Shown here: positions 32,852 through 43,252 of the stretch, one piece after another
How the letters are laid out: each line of letters starts with the position of its first letter
Position numbering within the stretch: the stretch's first letter is position 1
DNA from: Paraburkholderia gardini
GTDB lineage: Bacteria > Pseudomonadota > Gammaproteobacteria > Burkholderiales > Burkholderiaceae
NCBI RefSeq assembly: GCF_907164575.1
Contig: NZ_CAJQYY010000038.1
Coordinates: 1-44,384 of the forward strand
DNA length: 44,384 bases
Reading direction: 5' to 3'
The notes under the pieces: model-generated
Databases searched by the model: none
What the model was told of the DNA's origin: nothing
What the model saw: only the letters and a program-made list of their open reading frames with translations
Made by a program: the position numbers and the translations under genes

Positions 32852-33224
32852 GCCAGTTCCCTGTTGGACGCCTTGCGCCGCGCTGCTTCAGGAAGCTGCA
32901 TGGCACCGTCTCCGCGTCGTGTTGACTGCGCGCCGCCGGGTTCCGGATACGCGCCACATGCCCGCTATGTGCTGGTCTGTCCGTGACTGCTGTTTTACCG
33001 ATTTGTTCTATATACGAACAACGATTCGTTTAGCGAACGTTCTGGCGCATTATGGCCGGCATCCCGCAGGCCTGTCAAGGCGGGGACTTTCATCATCTAC
33101 CTTGCGCGGCAAAAGGCAAGGCAGCGCACCGGGCAGGCGCGGCGTGGGCGCTTCCCCCAATATGCGGCAAGGCGATTTTGCCGTTATCGTGTATGCGTCT
33201 TGCCGATAATGGTCCGTGGCCGTC
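32852..33224. promoter_or_regulatory. pcaI/LysR divergent control region with IclR-like boxes
   Basis: The 373-bp spacer contains GTTC-N7-GAAC at 33005-33019 and a second 15-bp palindrome, ATTCGTTTAGCGAAC, at 33024-33038. Between them an overlapping CGAA-N6-TTCG can form. These look like the GTTCGATAATCGCAC-type boxes bound by IclR-family PcaR/PcaU regulators. Near the LysR start, CGGCAA (33165-33170) mirrors TTGCCG (33178-33183), repeated at 33200-33205, a possible LysR autoregulatory site. No gene is seen in the spacer. Confidence 0.55.
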
Positions 33225-34145
33225 ATGCCTGAACTCGATCTGAACCTGATTCCTTATCTCGTCGCGATGGAAGACACGCGCAACGTGAGCCGCGCCGCCG
33301 AACGCCTCGGCGTGAGCCAGCCGCGCGTGAGCACGGCGCTCGGACGTCTGCGCGAGTACTTCGGCGATCCGCTCTTCGTGCGCACGTCGCGCGGGATGGA
33401 GCCGACGCCCCGCGCGCTCATGCTGATACCGGCCGCACGCGAGGCGCTGAGCCGCATCGAAAGCGGACTGATCGATTCAGAGGAGTTCGACCCCGCCACG
33501 TCGACGCACACGTTTTCGATCGCGCTCTCCGATGTTGGCGAAATCGTGTTTTTGCCGCGTCTTTTGCAGCTGTTCGCGCAGCGCGCGCCGCACGCGAACC
33601 TGCGTTCGGTGACGCTTACGCCCGCTCACGTCGAGCGCGGACTCGAATCGGGCGACGTCGATCTGGCCGTCGGATTCTTCCCGGATCTGTCGGGGAACAA
33701 CTTCTTTCAGCAACGGCTCTTCACGCACCGCTTCATCTGTCTGATGCGCACCGGCCATCCGCTCGCGAAGACGCTGACCGTCGAACAGTTCATTGCGTGC
33801 GGGCATGCGGTCGTGCGCTCCGAAGGACGCAGCCAGGAAGTGCTCGAGCAGTATCTGGAGAAAAAGCGCATCCGCCGGCGCGCCGTGCTGGAAACACCGC
33901 ACTTCATGAGCCTGCCGTTCATTCTCGCGCGCACCGACCTGATCGCGACGGTGCCGCACGCGATCGGCTTCGCGTATGTGACGGAGCACGCGTCGATCAC
34001 GATCGTCGAGCCGCCGATGCCGCTACCGCGTTTCGATTTGCGGCAACACTGGCATCGCAAGTTTCATAACGACGCACGCGTGGGCTGGCTGCGCGGCGCC
34101 GTATCGGAGCTGTTCAACGATGCGATGGACGAATGGCCCAGGTAA
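33225..34145 (+). CDS. LysR family regulator beside the pca operon
   Basis: 306 residues. The N-terminal helix-turn-helix (LIPYLVAMEDTRNVSRAAER, then LGVSQPRVSTALGRLREYFG) and the DPLFVRTSRGMEPTPRA wing are of the NodD/NahR-like subgroup. The effector domain follows. ATG at 33225 is used; a GTG lies three codons earlier. It is divergent from pcaI and probably activates the pca operon with a pathway metabolite as inducer. It does not look like PcaQ, and IclR-like boxes in the spacer suggest a second regulator encoded elsewhere. Confidence 0.88.
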   Translation: MPELDLNLIPYLVAMEDTRNVSRAAERLGVSQPRVSTALGRLREYFGDPLFVRTSRGMEPTPRALMLIPAAREALSRIESGLIDSEEFDPATSTHTFSIALSDVGEIVFLPRLLQLFAQRAPHANLRSVTLTPAHVERGLESGDVDLAVGFFPDLSGNNFFQQRLFTHRFICLMRTGHPLAKTLTVEQFIACGHAVVRSEGRSQEVLEQYLEKKRIRRRAVLETPHFMSLPFILARTDLIATVPHAIGFAYVTEHASITIVEPPMPLPRFDLRQHWHRKFHNDARVGWLRGAVSELFNDAMDEWPR

Positions 34146-34210
34146 CCGGTGACGGCCTTTCGCAAAACATGGAACAATGACCGGCAGACATGAACTGACA
34201 GGAGCCGCGG

Positions 34211-34837
34211 ATGACCAGAACAACGAAAACTGACGAAGCCTCCATTCGTCCCACGCGCGAGGAAGCGGAAGCAGCGGTCCGCGTGCTGCTGCGCTGGGCC
34301 GGCGACGATCCGGCGCGTGAAGGCCTGCTCGATACGCCAGCGCGCGTGGTGCGTTCCTACGAGGAGTTTTTCGCCGGCTACACCGTCGACCCGAAAGAAC
34401 TGCTGGCGCGCACGTTTTCCGAAGTCGACGGCTACGACGAAATGATCGTGCTGAAAGACATCCGCTTCGAAAGCTACTGCGAACATCACATGGTGCCGAT
34501 CATCGGCCGCGCGCATGTGGCGTATCTGCCGGAACGTCGCGTCGTGGGCATCTCGAAGCTCGCGCGCCTCGTCGATGCATTCGCCAAGCGTCTGCAGATC
34601 CAGGAAAAGATGACCGTGCAGATCGCCGATACGCTCAACGAGGTGCTGCAGCCGAAGGGTGTCGGCGTGATTCTCGAAGCGTCGCATCAATGCATGTCGA
34701 CGCGCGGCGTCCATAAGGCAGGTGTCGCGATGGTCACGTCGCGCATGCTCGGCACGTTCCGCACCGATCCTTCGACACGGCGCGAGTTTCTGTCGATTGT
34801 CGGAAATGCGTCGACGGTCAGCGTGGCGAATACCTGA
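34211..34837 (+). CDS. folE: GTP cyclohydrolase I
   Basis: 208 residues. FolE turns GTP into 7,8-dihydroneopterin triphosphate, the first step to folate and tetrahydrobiopterin-type pterins. Zinc ligands Cys90 and His93 (SYCEHHMVP) and Cys161 (SHQCMSTRGVHK) are present, with GISKLARLVDAFAKRLQIQE and REFLSIVGN near the end. Start ATG at 34211 has AGGAG before it. It is 65 bp downstream of the LysR gene; a functional link to pca is not apparent. Confidence 0.96.
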   Translation: MTRTTKTDEASIRPTREEAEAAVRVLLRWAGDDPAREGLLDTPARVVRSYEEFFAGYTVDPKELLARTFSEVDGYDEMIVLKDIRFESYCEHHMVPIIGRAHVAYLPERRVVGISKLARLVDAFAKRLQIQEKMTVQIADTLNEVLQPKGVGVILEASHQCMSTRGVHKAGVAMVTSRMLGTFRTDPSTRREFLSIVGNASTVSVANT

Positions 34838-34851
34838 GATTGACGCGGTGT

Positions 34852-35763
34852 TCACGCGCTTGCGCGCCTTCGTCCACGCACGAGGCCGTCCATGCTCGCC
34901 AGCAACACCGCACCCAGCACGCACGCCACGCCGCCCAGTTGCGCGACGCTCACGGGCTCGTGCAGCAGCCACGCAGCGAGCGCGACAGACGACACCGGCA
35001 CGAGCGCTGTCGTCAGGCTCGCTTCCGAGCCGCTGATCCGCGCGGCGCCCGCGTACCAGAGCACGAAGCCGGCCACGGTCGGCACGAGCGCGTAGTACAC
35101 GACGCCGGCAATCGCCGCGCTGTCGACGTGCCCGCGCCAGGGCGCTTCGAAGAGCGCCGGCACGACGGCCACCGCAAAGCCGATCCCGCTCATCAGCGCC
35201 GATAGTTGCAACGCCGGGACCGGCGTTGACAGCTTGCGGTTGAGCAGGATGAACAGCACTTCGCAGAAAACCGCCGCCAGCACGAGCGCATCACCCACCA
35301 GCGCGCGGCTGTTCCTCGCCCCTTCGATGTCGTCGAAACGCACCGTGCAGGCCAGCACGCCGGCCGTCGCGAGCAGGATCGCGCCGATCAGCGCGGGACG
35401 CGGCCGCTCGCCGAACGCGATCATCGCGACGCCCGCCGTGACGGCAGGCAGCGTGCCCGCGATAACGCCCGCGTCGGCGGCCGAAGCGAGCTTCATGCCG
35501 CTGATCAGGAACACCGTATAGCCGACGCTGCCGGCGCCCGCCTGCGCGATCACCAGCATCGTGTCGCGCCGGTTCAGACGCGGGAACGTCGCGCCGCGCA
35601 TGCGCATGATCGCGACGAGCAGGGGAAACGCAATCGCGAAGCGCAACGCCGTGGCGCAGAAAGGCGGCAAGCCGGCCGCGATGGTCTTGCTGACCACCAC
35701 GGTGCTGCCCACGCCGATCATCGCCAGCGCGCAAAAGAGATAGCCAGTCGATCGTGAATTCAT
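34852..35763 (-). CDS. EamA/DMT family transporter
   Basis: 303 residues with ten membrane helices in two EamA repeats, starting MNSRSTGYLFCALAMIGVGS. The second repeat ends WLLHEPVSVAQLGGVACVLG followed by a basic tail. It is convergent with folE and 120 bp downstream of an AraC gene read in the same direction, which may control it. The cargo is unknown. Confidence 0.88.
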   Translation of the reverse strand: MNSRSTGYLFCALAMIGVGSTVVVSKTIAAGLPPFCATALRFAIAFPLLVAIMRMRGATFPRLNRRDTMLVIAQAGAGSVGYTVFLISGMKLASAADAGVIAGTLPAVTAGVAMIAFGERPRPALIGAILLATAGVLACTVRFDDIEGARNSRALVGDALVLAAVFCEVLFILLNRKLSTPVPALQLSALMSGIGFAVAVVPALFEAPWRGHVDSAAIAGVVYYALVPTVAGFVLWYAGAARISGSEASLTTALVPVSSVALAAWLLHEPVSVAQLGGVACVLGAVLLASMDGLVRGRRRASA

Positions 35764-35883
35764 GCTGCGTCCTTGTCCGCTGATTGATGTGACGCAGCGT
35801 AGGACACGCGCGAACGCGCGTCTTGAATGAAATTGCAGCGTGAGACGAATGGATGCGCGGCAGCACGCCGCGCGGTATGACGC

Positions 35884-36702
35884 TCAGGAACGCCGCATCG
35901 CCGCCGCGTAACTCGCGGGCGTGACGCCGAGCAGGCGCACGAACGCGCGCGTCATGTGGCTCTGATCGGCGAAGCCCGCGCCAGCCGCGGCATCGGCGAG
36001 CGCGCTGCCGGTCGCGATCAGCCGCCGCGCGAGCGCCACGCGCCGCTGCATCCGGTAAGCGTGCGGCGGCAGGCCGAGTTCCCGCGCGAAACCGCGCAAC
36101 AGCTGGAAGCGGCTCATCCCCGCTTCGGATGCCAGATCGGCGAGCGTCAGCGCGGAAGCAGGATCGTCGTCGATGCGCACCTTCGCGCGTGCGATCGGCG
36201 CGGCCGCGAGGCGCGGCGGCGTGAGCATCGTATGATGCGCGCCGACATGGGCAAGCAGCGCGACGAGCGCCTCTTCGCGCGCCATGTCGCAGGGACTCGC
36301 GGCATCGTCGACAGCGGCTGCGAACAGGCGTTCGAACCGTATCTTGAGCAACGGATCGTGCGTGACGGGCTGCGTCAGTTCGACGTCGCGCGTGAACGTC
36401 TGCGTCAGTTCGCCCGCTGCCTCGAACATCAGCGCAGGCGCGAAGTAAAACATGTGCCACGCACGGCCGCGCGCGTCGAGCGGACTGCCGTCGTGGACTT
36501 CGCCGGGATTGCAGGTGATCACGTCATTGGCGAGCGCCTCGACCGGACCGCGTCCGCTCGCCGAACGCTGCCCGCCGCGCACGATCACGCCGATACCGAA
36601 ACCGTCGTGCGAATGGCGTGGAAACGCATGCGTCGTTTCGGCGACCGTCGCTTCGAGGCCGTCGATTGCACAGCGAACCATCTGGACGCGGCCGCGCTGC
36701 AT
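35884..36702 (-). CDS. AraC family transcriptional regulator
   Basis: 272 residues: an N-terminal cupin-like sensor (FPRHSHDGFGIGVIVRGG; NPGEVHDGSPLDARGRAWHM) and a C-terminal double helix-turn-helix (LTLADLASEAGMSRFQLLRG; ADAAAGAGFADQSHMTRAFV; LGVTPASYAAA). The sensor form is common in AraC regulators placed beside amino-acid exporters of the EamA and LysE kinds, and an EamA gene follows. Start at 36702 or ATG at 36681 (MVRCAIDGL); no ribosome-binding site decides. Confidence 0.88.
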   Translation of the reverse strand: MQRGRVQMVRCAIDGLEATVAETTHAFPRHSHDGFGIGVIVRGGQRSASGRGPVEALANDVITCNPGEVHDGSPLDARGRAWHMFYFAPALMFEAAGELTQTFTRDVELTQPVTHDPLLKIRFERLFAAAVDDAASPCDMAREEALVALLAHVGAHHTMLTPPRLAAAPIARAKVRIDDDPASALTLADLASEAGMSRFQLLRGFARELGLPPHAYRMQRRVALARRLIATGSALADAAAGAGFADQSHMTRAFVRLLGVTPASYAAAMRRS

Positions 36703-36762
36703 GCCAGTCTCAGCCGCGAGGCCAATGCGACGCGCGAATGCATGCGGGCAGGCGCGGCGACA

Positions 36763-37689
36763 TCAGCGTTTGCCCTCGTCGCTGCGCTCGCCTTCGCGGA
36801 TCTTGCCCTGCGACACGCTGCTGCCCGGCGGCACGCTATGCGTGAGCCACACGTTGCCGCCGATCACCGAGCCCTTGCCGATCGTCACGCGACCCAGAAT
36901 CGTCGCGCCTGCGTAGATCACGACGTCGTCTTCAACGATCGGATGGCGCGCATTGCCCTTCACGAGCGAGCCGTCCACATCCGCCGCAAAACTTTTCGCA
37001 CCAAGCGTCACCGCCTGGTACAGGCGCACGCGTTCGCCGATGATCGCCGTCTCGCCGATCACCACGCCCGTGCCGTGATCGATGAAGAAGCTCGGGCCGA
37101 TCGACGCGCCCGGATGAATGTCGATGCCGGTGGCCGAGTGCGCGATCTCGTTGATGAAGCGCGCGAGCAGCGGCACGCCGAGCCGGTGCAGCGCGTGCGC
37201 GAGACGGTGATGCGTCATCGCGCCCACGCCTGGATAGCAAAGCAGGATTTCGGTGATGTGCTGCGCGGCAGGGTCGCCCGCGAACGCAGCGTGAATGTCG
37301 CTCACGAGCAGCGCGCGAATGCCGGGCAACTGCTTGCCGAATTCGCGTGCGACATCGAATGCATGCACGCTGAGTTCGACGTCAGGTGTCTGTGCGTATT
37401 CCGGCAGAAATCGCAGCGCACGACGGATCTGCTCGGCCAGCAACCGCAGCGTGCTTTCAAGCGTATGGCCGACGTAATAGTCGACGCTTTCATCCGTCAG
37501 GTCGGGCGCGCCGTAGTGCGTCGGAAACAGCGCCGCGCGCAGGCCCGCGACGATATTGATCACGCCTTCGCGCGAGGGCAGTTCGCGGATGCCGCGCGGG
37601 TGGCGCGTTCGATGCAGTTCTTCGCGCGACGCCCGCAATTCGGCGACGATCTGTTCAAGGCCCCAGTTATGGGAAGACACGTTTGACAT
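36763..37689 (-). CDS. epsC: Serine O-acetyltransferase, EpsC type
   Basis: 308 residues. It makes O-acetylserine from serine and acetyl-CoA, the precursor of cysteine. The N-terminal helical part is longer than in E. coli CysE. The C-terminal left-handed beta helix has the hexapeptide repeats and catalytic blocks SATGIDIHPGASIGPSFFID, HGTGVVIGETA and LYQAVTLGAKSF. ATG at 37689 (MSNVSSHNWGLEQIV) is preferred to the frame start at 37737. The C-terminus ends soon after GKIREGERS. No cysK or cysM lies next to it. Confidence 0.92.
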   Translation of the reverse strand: MSNVSSHNWGLEQIVAELRASREELHRTRHPRGIRELPSREGVINIVAGLRAALFPTHYGAPDLTDESVDYYVGHTLESTLRLLAEQIRRALRFLPEYAQTPDVELSVHAFDVAREFGKQLPGIRALLVSDIHAAFAGDPAAQHITEILLCYPGVGAMTHHRLAHALHRLGVPLLARFINEIAHSATGIDIHPGASIGPSFFIDHGTGVVIGETAIIGERVRLYQAVTLGAKSFAADVDGSLVKGNARHPIVEDDVVIYAGATILGRVTIGKGSVIGGNVWLTHSVPPGSSVSQGKIREGERSDEGKR

Positions 37690-37802
37690 GAGGACGGCAC
37701 CCGCACGGGAGTGCGGTTCGAAGTGAAGTGTCCCCAAGATTACCGCGTTTTTTGTCTGCCCGCGTAACGCGCGCCGGGACAGCGCACCAGGCCGCGCGGC
37801 AG

Positions 37803-38036
37803 TCAGATCGTCACGCTGCTCGCATCGATCCAGCGCACGGCCCAGTCGCGTGCGTGTGCGATCGCGGAAGCTTCGTCAGAGAAGCGGAGATCGACGGGGA
37901 AAAAACGATTGGCGACGAGCTCGCCGTCGCTCGAGCGCGAGATCACGACATAGGGTTGATACATGCCGTCGCCGGAACGCGCCGGCGCACAGTTCAGCAA
38001 GTAGCCACGATGTGTGAATGCAGCATCGAAGTGCAT
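37803..38036 (-). CDS. Small conserved hypothetical protein
   Basis: 77 residues starting MHFDAAFTHRGYLLNCAPAR with the pattern YQPYVVISR, FFPVDLRFSDEASAIAHARD and WAVRWID. It resembles a class of 70-80-residue cytosolic proteins common in Burkholderiaceae with no known role. GGAG lies about 9 bases before ATG at 38036, which supports the start. No membrane or signal segment. Some relatives are linked to stress or polyhydroxyalkanoate regulation, but nothing here decides that. Confidence 0.7.
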   Translation of the reverse strand: MHFDAAFTHRGYLLNCAPARSGDGMYQPYVVISRSSDGELVANRFFPVDLRFSDEASAIAHARDWAVRWIDASSVTI

Positions 38037-38331
38037 GAGTCACCCGCTCCTGACTGCCTCGTAAATGATATGAGCGACGACGCGTGGTGTTCTGCTTCCG
38101 CCAGACCACCGGCGGCCGTTCTTCAATACGCCAATACGCGCCATCTCGTTCGGACTAAGATCATACTCTGTAGAAAATGCGTGTTCTACGGAAAAAAAGC
38201 AAAAAGTTACGGCACACGCGGATGACCCCGGCGGCACCCTTACCCACATTGAAAGTGCGGCTGCCGGAACGGGTCTTGCTGACGGAACAGCCAGGTATTC
38301 CACCTGATCGTTCCTGAATGGAGGTAGCGTC
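38037..38331. other. Intergenic stretch with a possible 34-codon frame
   Basis: A minus-strand frame 38144-38040 (MARIGVLKNGRRWSGGSRTP, continuing RVVAHIIYEAVRSG) ends only 3 bp before the next gene. Its codon composition looks protein-like, but there is no clear ribosome-binding site and no known family. An AT-rich segment with an A tract (38192-38198) lies at 38160-38210, probably promoter DNA. I see no other gene. Confidence 0.3.
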
Positions 38332-38787
38332 ATGAACAGCACCGACGTAAAGAAACCGCAGGGCGACACCGCGCATGCCGCGGCAAAAAGGCCGCTCAGC
38401 GCCGAGATGCATAACGATCGCACACACGACAGCACCGTCGACACCGACGGCAAGAATCATGAAGCGGCACGAATTGCCGGGCACGGAGCGATCAGCCCGG
38501 ACGAAATGACCTGTAGCAATGCGTCACTCGACGACAGCGTGCCGGACATGCTCGGCGACATCGCCGGCTTCGATAGCCGCGTCGGCGGCAATCATCTTCT
38601 GCTGGCGCTCGAACCGGGATGCACGCTCGTCGACAAGGGCATGGTCGCACCTGAAAAAGCCTATGACATCGACTATCAGTTCGACGACCCACGCACGGTT
38701 GCAGAACGTCGGCAGCGCGGACGCATTCACTACGCGTTGAATCATTTACGGCCGGCGCGTGTGATCGAACTGCAGCGTGGCAAGTAG
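38332..38787 (+). CDS. Hypothetical protein, hydrophilic
   Basis: 151 residues beginning MNSTDVKKPQGDTAHAAAKR, rich in Asp, His, Asn and Thr for the first 60 residues and probably disordered there. A more ordered C-terminal part follows (GFDSRVGGNHLLLALEPGCT; PEKAYDIDYQFDDPRTVAER). GGAGG 6 bases before the start is a strong ribosome-binding site. No signal peptide or membrane helix. I do not recognise the family. Confidence 0.75.
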   Translation: MNSTDVKKPQGDTAHAAAKRPLSAEMHNDRTHDSTVDTDGKNHEAARIAGHGAISPDEMTCSNASLDDSVPDMLGDIAGFDSRVGGNHLLLALEPGCTLVDKGMVAPEKAYDIDYQFDDPRTVAERRQRGRIHYALNHLRPARVIELQRGK

Positions 38788-38945
38788 ACTGCATCCGTCT
38801 GTTGTGTTTGATTTGCCCGCGTGTCGCTTGCGGCACGTGGGCTTTACGTTTTACCCGTGTTTGATTCGTGCCCGGTGTCGATTGCCCGCGTCATGGCGGA
38901 ATTGATATCTCCCGGTTTCCCATTCCCCATTTGTGGAGTATCAGC

Positions 38946-39551
38946 ATGAACAAGGTTGTCGTCATCGGTGCAACGGGCACGCTCGGTCAGGCGGTCGCAA
39001 GCGAACTGAAGACACGGCATGAAGTCATCGAAGTGGGCGCGACGCGCGGCGCGTATCGCGTCGACAGCACAGACCCGGCAAGCGTCGAGAAGCTCTTTCG
39101 CGAAATCGGCAAAGTGGACGCCGTGGTCACCACGACCGGCAAGGTACACTTCGGCCCGCTCACGGAGATGACCGTGGAGCAGTTCTGGACCGGTCTGCGC
39201 GACAAGCTGATGGGCCAGATCAACGTCGTGCTCGGCGCACATCAGTACATCAACGATGGCGGCTCGTTCACGCTCACAAGCGGCATCCTCGCCGACGAAC
39301 CGATCCGCCTCGGCGCGAGCGCGACCTCGGTGAATCTGGCACTGGAAGGTTTCGTGCGCGGTGCGGCAATCGAGCTGCCGCGCGGCATCCGCATCAACGT
39401 GGTAAGCCCGACCGTACTCGAAGAATCGATGGAAGGCTATGCGCCGTTTTTCCGCGGCTTCGAACCGGTAAGCGCGAAACGCGCGGCGCAGGCCTATCTG
39501 CGTAGCGTTGAAGGTGCGCAGACCGGGCAGATTTATCGCGTCGGCTACTGA
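38946..39551 (+). CDS. Atypical short-chain dehydrogenase/reductase
   Basis: 201 residues with a Rossmann start (VVVIGATGTLGQAVA, the GxxGxxG motif), VDAVVTTTGKVHFGPL and FTLTSGILADEP. ATG at 38946 has GGAG before it. The catalytic Tyr-x3-Lys is absent: the aligned segment GASATSVNLALEG has Ala126 and Asn130 in those places. It may bind NAD(P) without classical SDR catalysis, or belong to an SDR subfamily with another mechanism. The C-terminus ends with GQIYRVGY. Confidence 0.88.
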   Translation: MNKVVVIGATGTLGQAVASELKTRHEVIEVGATRGAYRVDSTDPASVEKLFREIGKVDAVVTTTGKVHFGPLTEMTVEQFWTGLRDKLMGQINVVLGAHQYINDGGSFTLTSGILADEPIRLGASATSVNLALEGFVRGAAIELPRGIRINVVSPTVLEESMEGYAPFFRGFEPVSAKRAAQAYLRSVEGAQTGQIYRVGY

Positions 39552-39664
39552 ACCGGCGCGGCGTGACGTCGCGCGTTTTTAGTCATGTAGTTCACGAGAC
39601 GGCGGTCGTATTCCCATGAGGGATGCGACGGCCGTCGCGTAGCCGCGCATCGCGTGAACGGCGC

Positions 39665-41398
<1,734 letters not shown>

Positions 41399-41453
41399 GC
41401 TCTCTCCAGCAACGTCCTGACTACGTACGGCGCGGCGCGTGCTGGAGCGGCCG

Positions 41454-42374
41454 TCAGGCCTTCTGCTGCTTCCCACGCGACACGATCTGCGTCGGGCTCA
41501 CGAACTGCAATGCGATCAGTACCCAGATCAGCGTGATCGCCATGTAGATCATCGCCATCGCATCGATCGATTGCGGTGCGCGAACGCCCGTCGAGAACAC
41601 AGCGTAATACAACGCGACGACAAGCGTCTGCGTGGCGGGCCCCGCTGTAAAGAACGTCAGCTCGAACATGCCGATGGTGCGCACCAGCACGAGCAGCCCG
41701 GCGGCCAGCATGCCGGGCACCAGCAGCGGCAGCAGCACGTAGCGGAAGTAGCGGAACGTGTTCGCGCCAAAGATGCGCGCCGCCGATTCGAGGTTCGGAT
41801 CGATCTGCTCGATGAACGGCGTCATCACGAGAATCACGAACGGCAGCGCCGGCACCAGATTCGCGAGAATCACACCGGAGAGCGTACCGGCCAGACCGAC
41901 CTTGTACATCACGGTCGCCATCGGAATGCCGTACGTCACGGGCGGCACCATCAGCGGCAGCAGGAAGATCAGCATCGCAACCCGCTTGCCGGGGAACTGG
42001 ACGCGAGCGAGCGCATAGGCCGCCGGGACGCCGAGCGCGACCGACAGCAGCACCACTGCGCCCACGACCTCGACGGTCACCCACAACACGTTGGCGAGCT
42101 GGAAATCGCTCCACGCCTGCGCGTACCAGTGCAGCGTGAAACCCTGCGGCAGCGGCGTGCCGAACCAGCGCGTGGCGATCGAGTTGACCGCGACCGTCGC
42201 GATCAGCAGCACGACGTTCAGCAGGAAGAACACCATCGCGCCCCATACGAGCACTTTCCACAGACGATCGGGCAGACTCGTGCGCTGCCGGCCCGAACGC
42301 TGCGTGCCGTCGTTGCCGCTCTTGCGGTTGCCATCAGCGGGCCACGGATGCGTGGCGTGGTGATCGGTCGTCAT
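41454..42374 (-). CDS. ABC transporter permease, PotC-like
   Basis: 306 residues with six predicted helices and a binding-protein-dependent transport motif (EAA loop: ESAARIFGANTFRYFRYVLL). A hydrophilic N-terminus of about 35 residues precedes the first helix. Its start ATG overlaps the upstream permease stop by one base (TGATG), so the two are coupled. Confidence 0.9.
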   Translation of the reverse strand: MTTDHHATHPWPADGNRKSGNDGTQRSGRQRTSLPDRLWKVLVWGAMVFFLLNVVLLIATVAVNSIATRWFGTPLPQGFTLHWYAQAWSDFQLANVLWVTVEVVGAVVLLSVALGVPAAYALARVQFPGKRVAMLIFLLPLMVPPVTYGIPMATVMYKVGLAGTLSGVILANLVPALPFVILVMTPFIEQIDPNLESAARIFGANTFRYFRYVLLPLLVPGMLAAGLLVLVRTIGMFELTFFTAGPATQTLVVALYYAVFSTGVRAPQSIDAMAMIYMAITLIWVLIALQFVSPTQIVSRGKQQKA

Positions 42375-43252
42375 CAGCCCTTCCCTCCCGTCACCGGTCC
42401 GCTGTAGAAGAAGCGGCGCGCACCGAGCATCCCCGCGACCACCAGCAGCTGCACGAAACCCATCACCATCGCGATGGTGGACGCAAGCGAATAGTCATAG
42501 CTTTCGAACGCCGCTTCGGCCGCGGCAATCGACATCACGCGCGTGGGCCCCGCGGGCGCACCCAGCAGCACCGCCGACGGAAACACCGAAAACGCCTGCA
42601 CGAACGACAGACACGCGGCCATCGTGAGGCCCGGCACCAGCAAAGGCAGATAGATCTGGCGAAACTGCTGCCACGGACTCGCGCCGAGCGTGGCCGCGGC
42701 GCTCGCGAGCCGCGGATCGATACCTGTGACGTATGACAGTGTGAGCAGAAACGCGAACGGAAAGCCCGATACGATCAGCGAAATCAGCACGCCCCAGTAG
42801 TTATGCGTGAGCCGCACTTCGTCGGAATACAGATGCATGCCCTGCAACGCCTGCGGGAACCAGCCGTTCGGGCCGAAATACGTCAGCATGCCGTCGGCGA
42901 TCAGGACCGTGCCGAGCGTGACCGGAATCACCAGCAGTGTCGTGACGAACTTCTGGTAGCGCGAATCGCGACGCAACGCGAACGCGACCGGAATCGACGC
43001 GCCGACGTTGATCAGCGTCGCGGGCACCGCGAGCTTCAGCGTGACGATGATCGTCGGCCACATCGACGTGTCGGTGAAGAACGTCGTGTAATTGGCCCAC
43101 ATGCTGCCGCCGTTCGTCGGCTGGAACGACAGCACCAGACCGTACGCGAACGGATAGATGAAGAGCGCGAGAATGAATATCAGCGCGGGCGTGACGAGCC
43201 ACGCGCGGGTATCGCGCGGCGCGGGTGGCGGTGAGAGCGTGACCGCGTTCAT
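42374..43252 (-). CDS. ABC transporter permease, PotB-like
   Basis: 292 residues with six helices and the EAA loop LASAAATLGASPWQQFRQIY. It begins inside the ATPase stop (ATGA, 4-bp overlap). With the PotC-like partner it forms the membrane channel of a spermidine/putrescine/iron/2-aminoethylphosphonate-type importer. The downstream dehydratase suggests the cargo may be a sugar acid. Confidence 0.9.
   Translation of the reverse strand: MNAVTLSPPPAPRDTRAWLVTPALIFILALFIYPFAYGLVLSFQPTNGGSMWANYTTFFTDTSMWPTIIVTLKLAVPATLINVGASIPVAFALRRDSRYQKFVTTLLVIPVTLGTVLIADGMLTYFGPNGWFPQALQGMHLYSDEVRLTHNYWGVLISLIVSGFPFAFLLTLSYVTGIDPRLASAAATLGASPWQQFRQIYLPLLVPGLTMAACLSFVQAFSVFPSAVLLGAPAGPTRVMSIAAAEAAFESYDYSLASTIAMVMGFVQLLVVAGMLGARRFFYSGPVTGGKG

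Noticed and set aside
38040..38144. 34-codon minus-strand frame just before the small hypothetical gene
   Set aside because: It ends 3 bp from the next start, but it lacks a ribosome-binding site and known relatives; kept only as a note.
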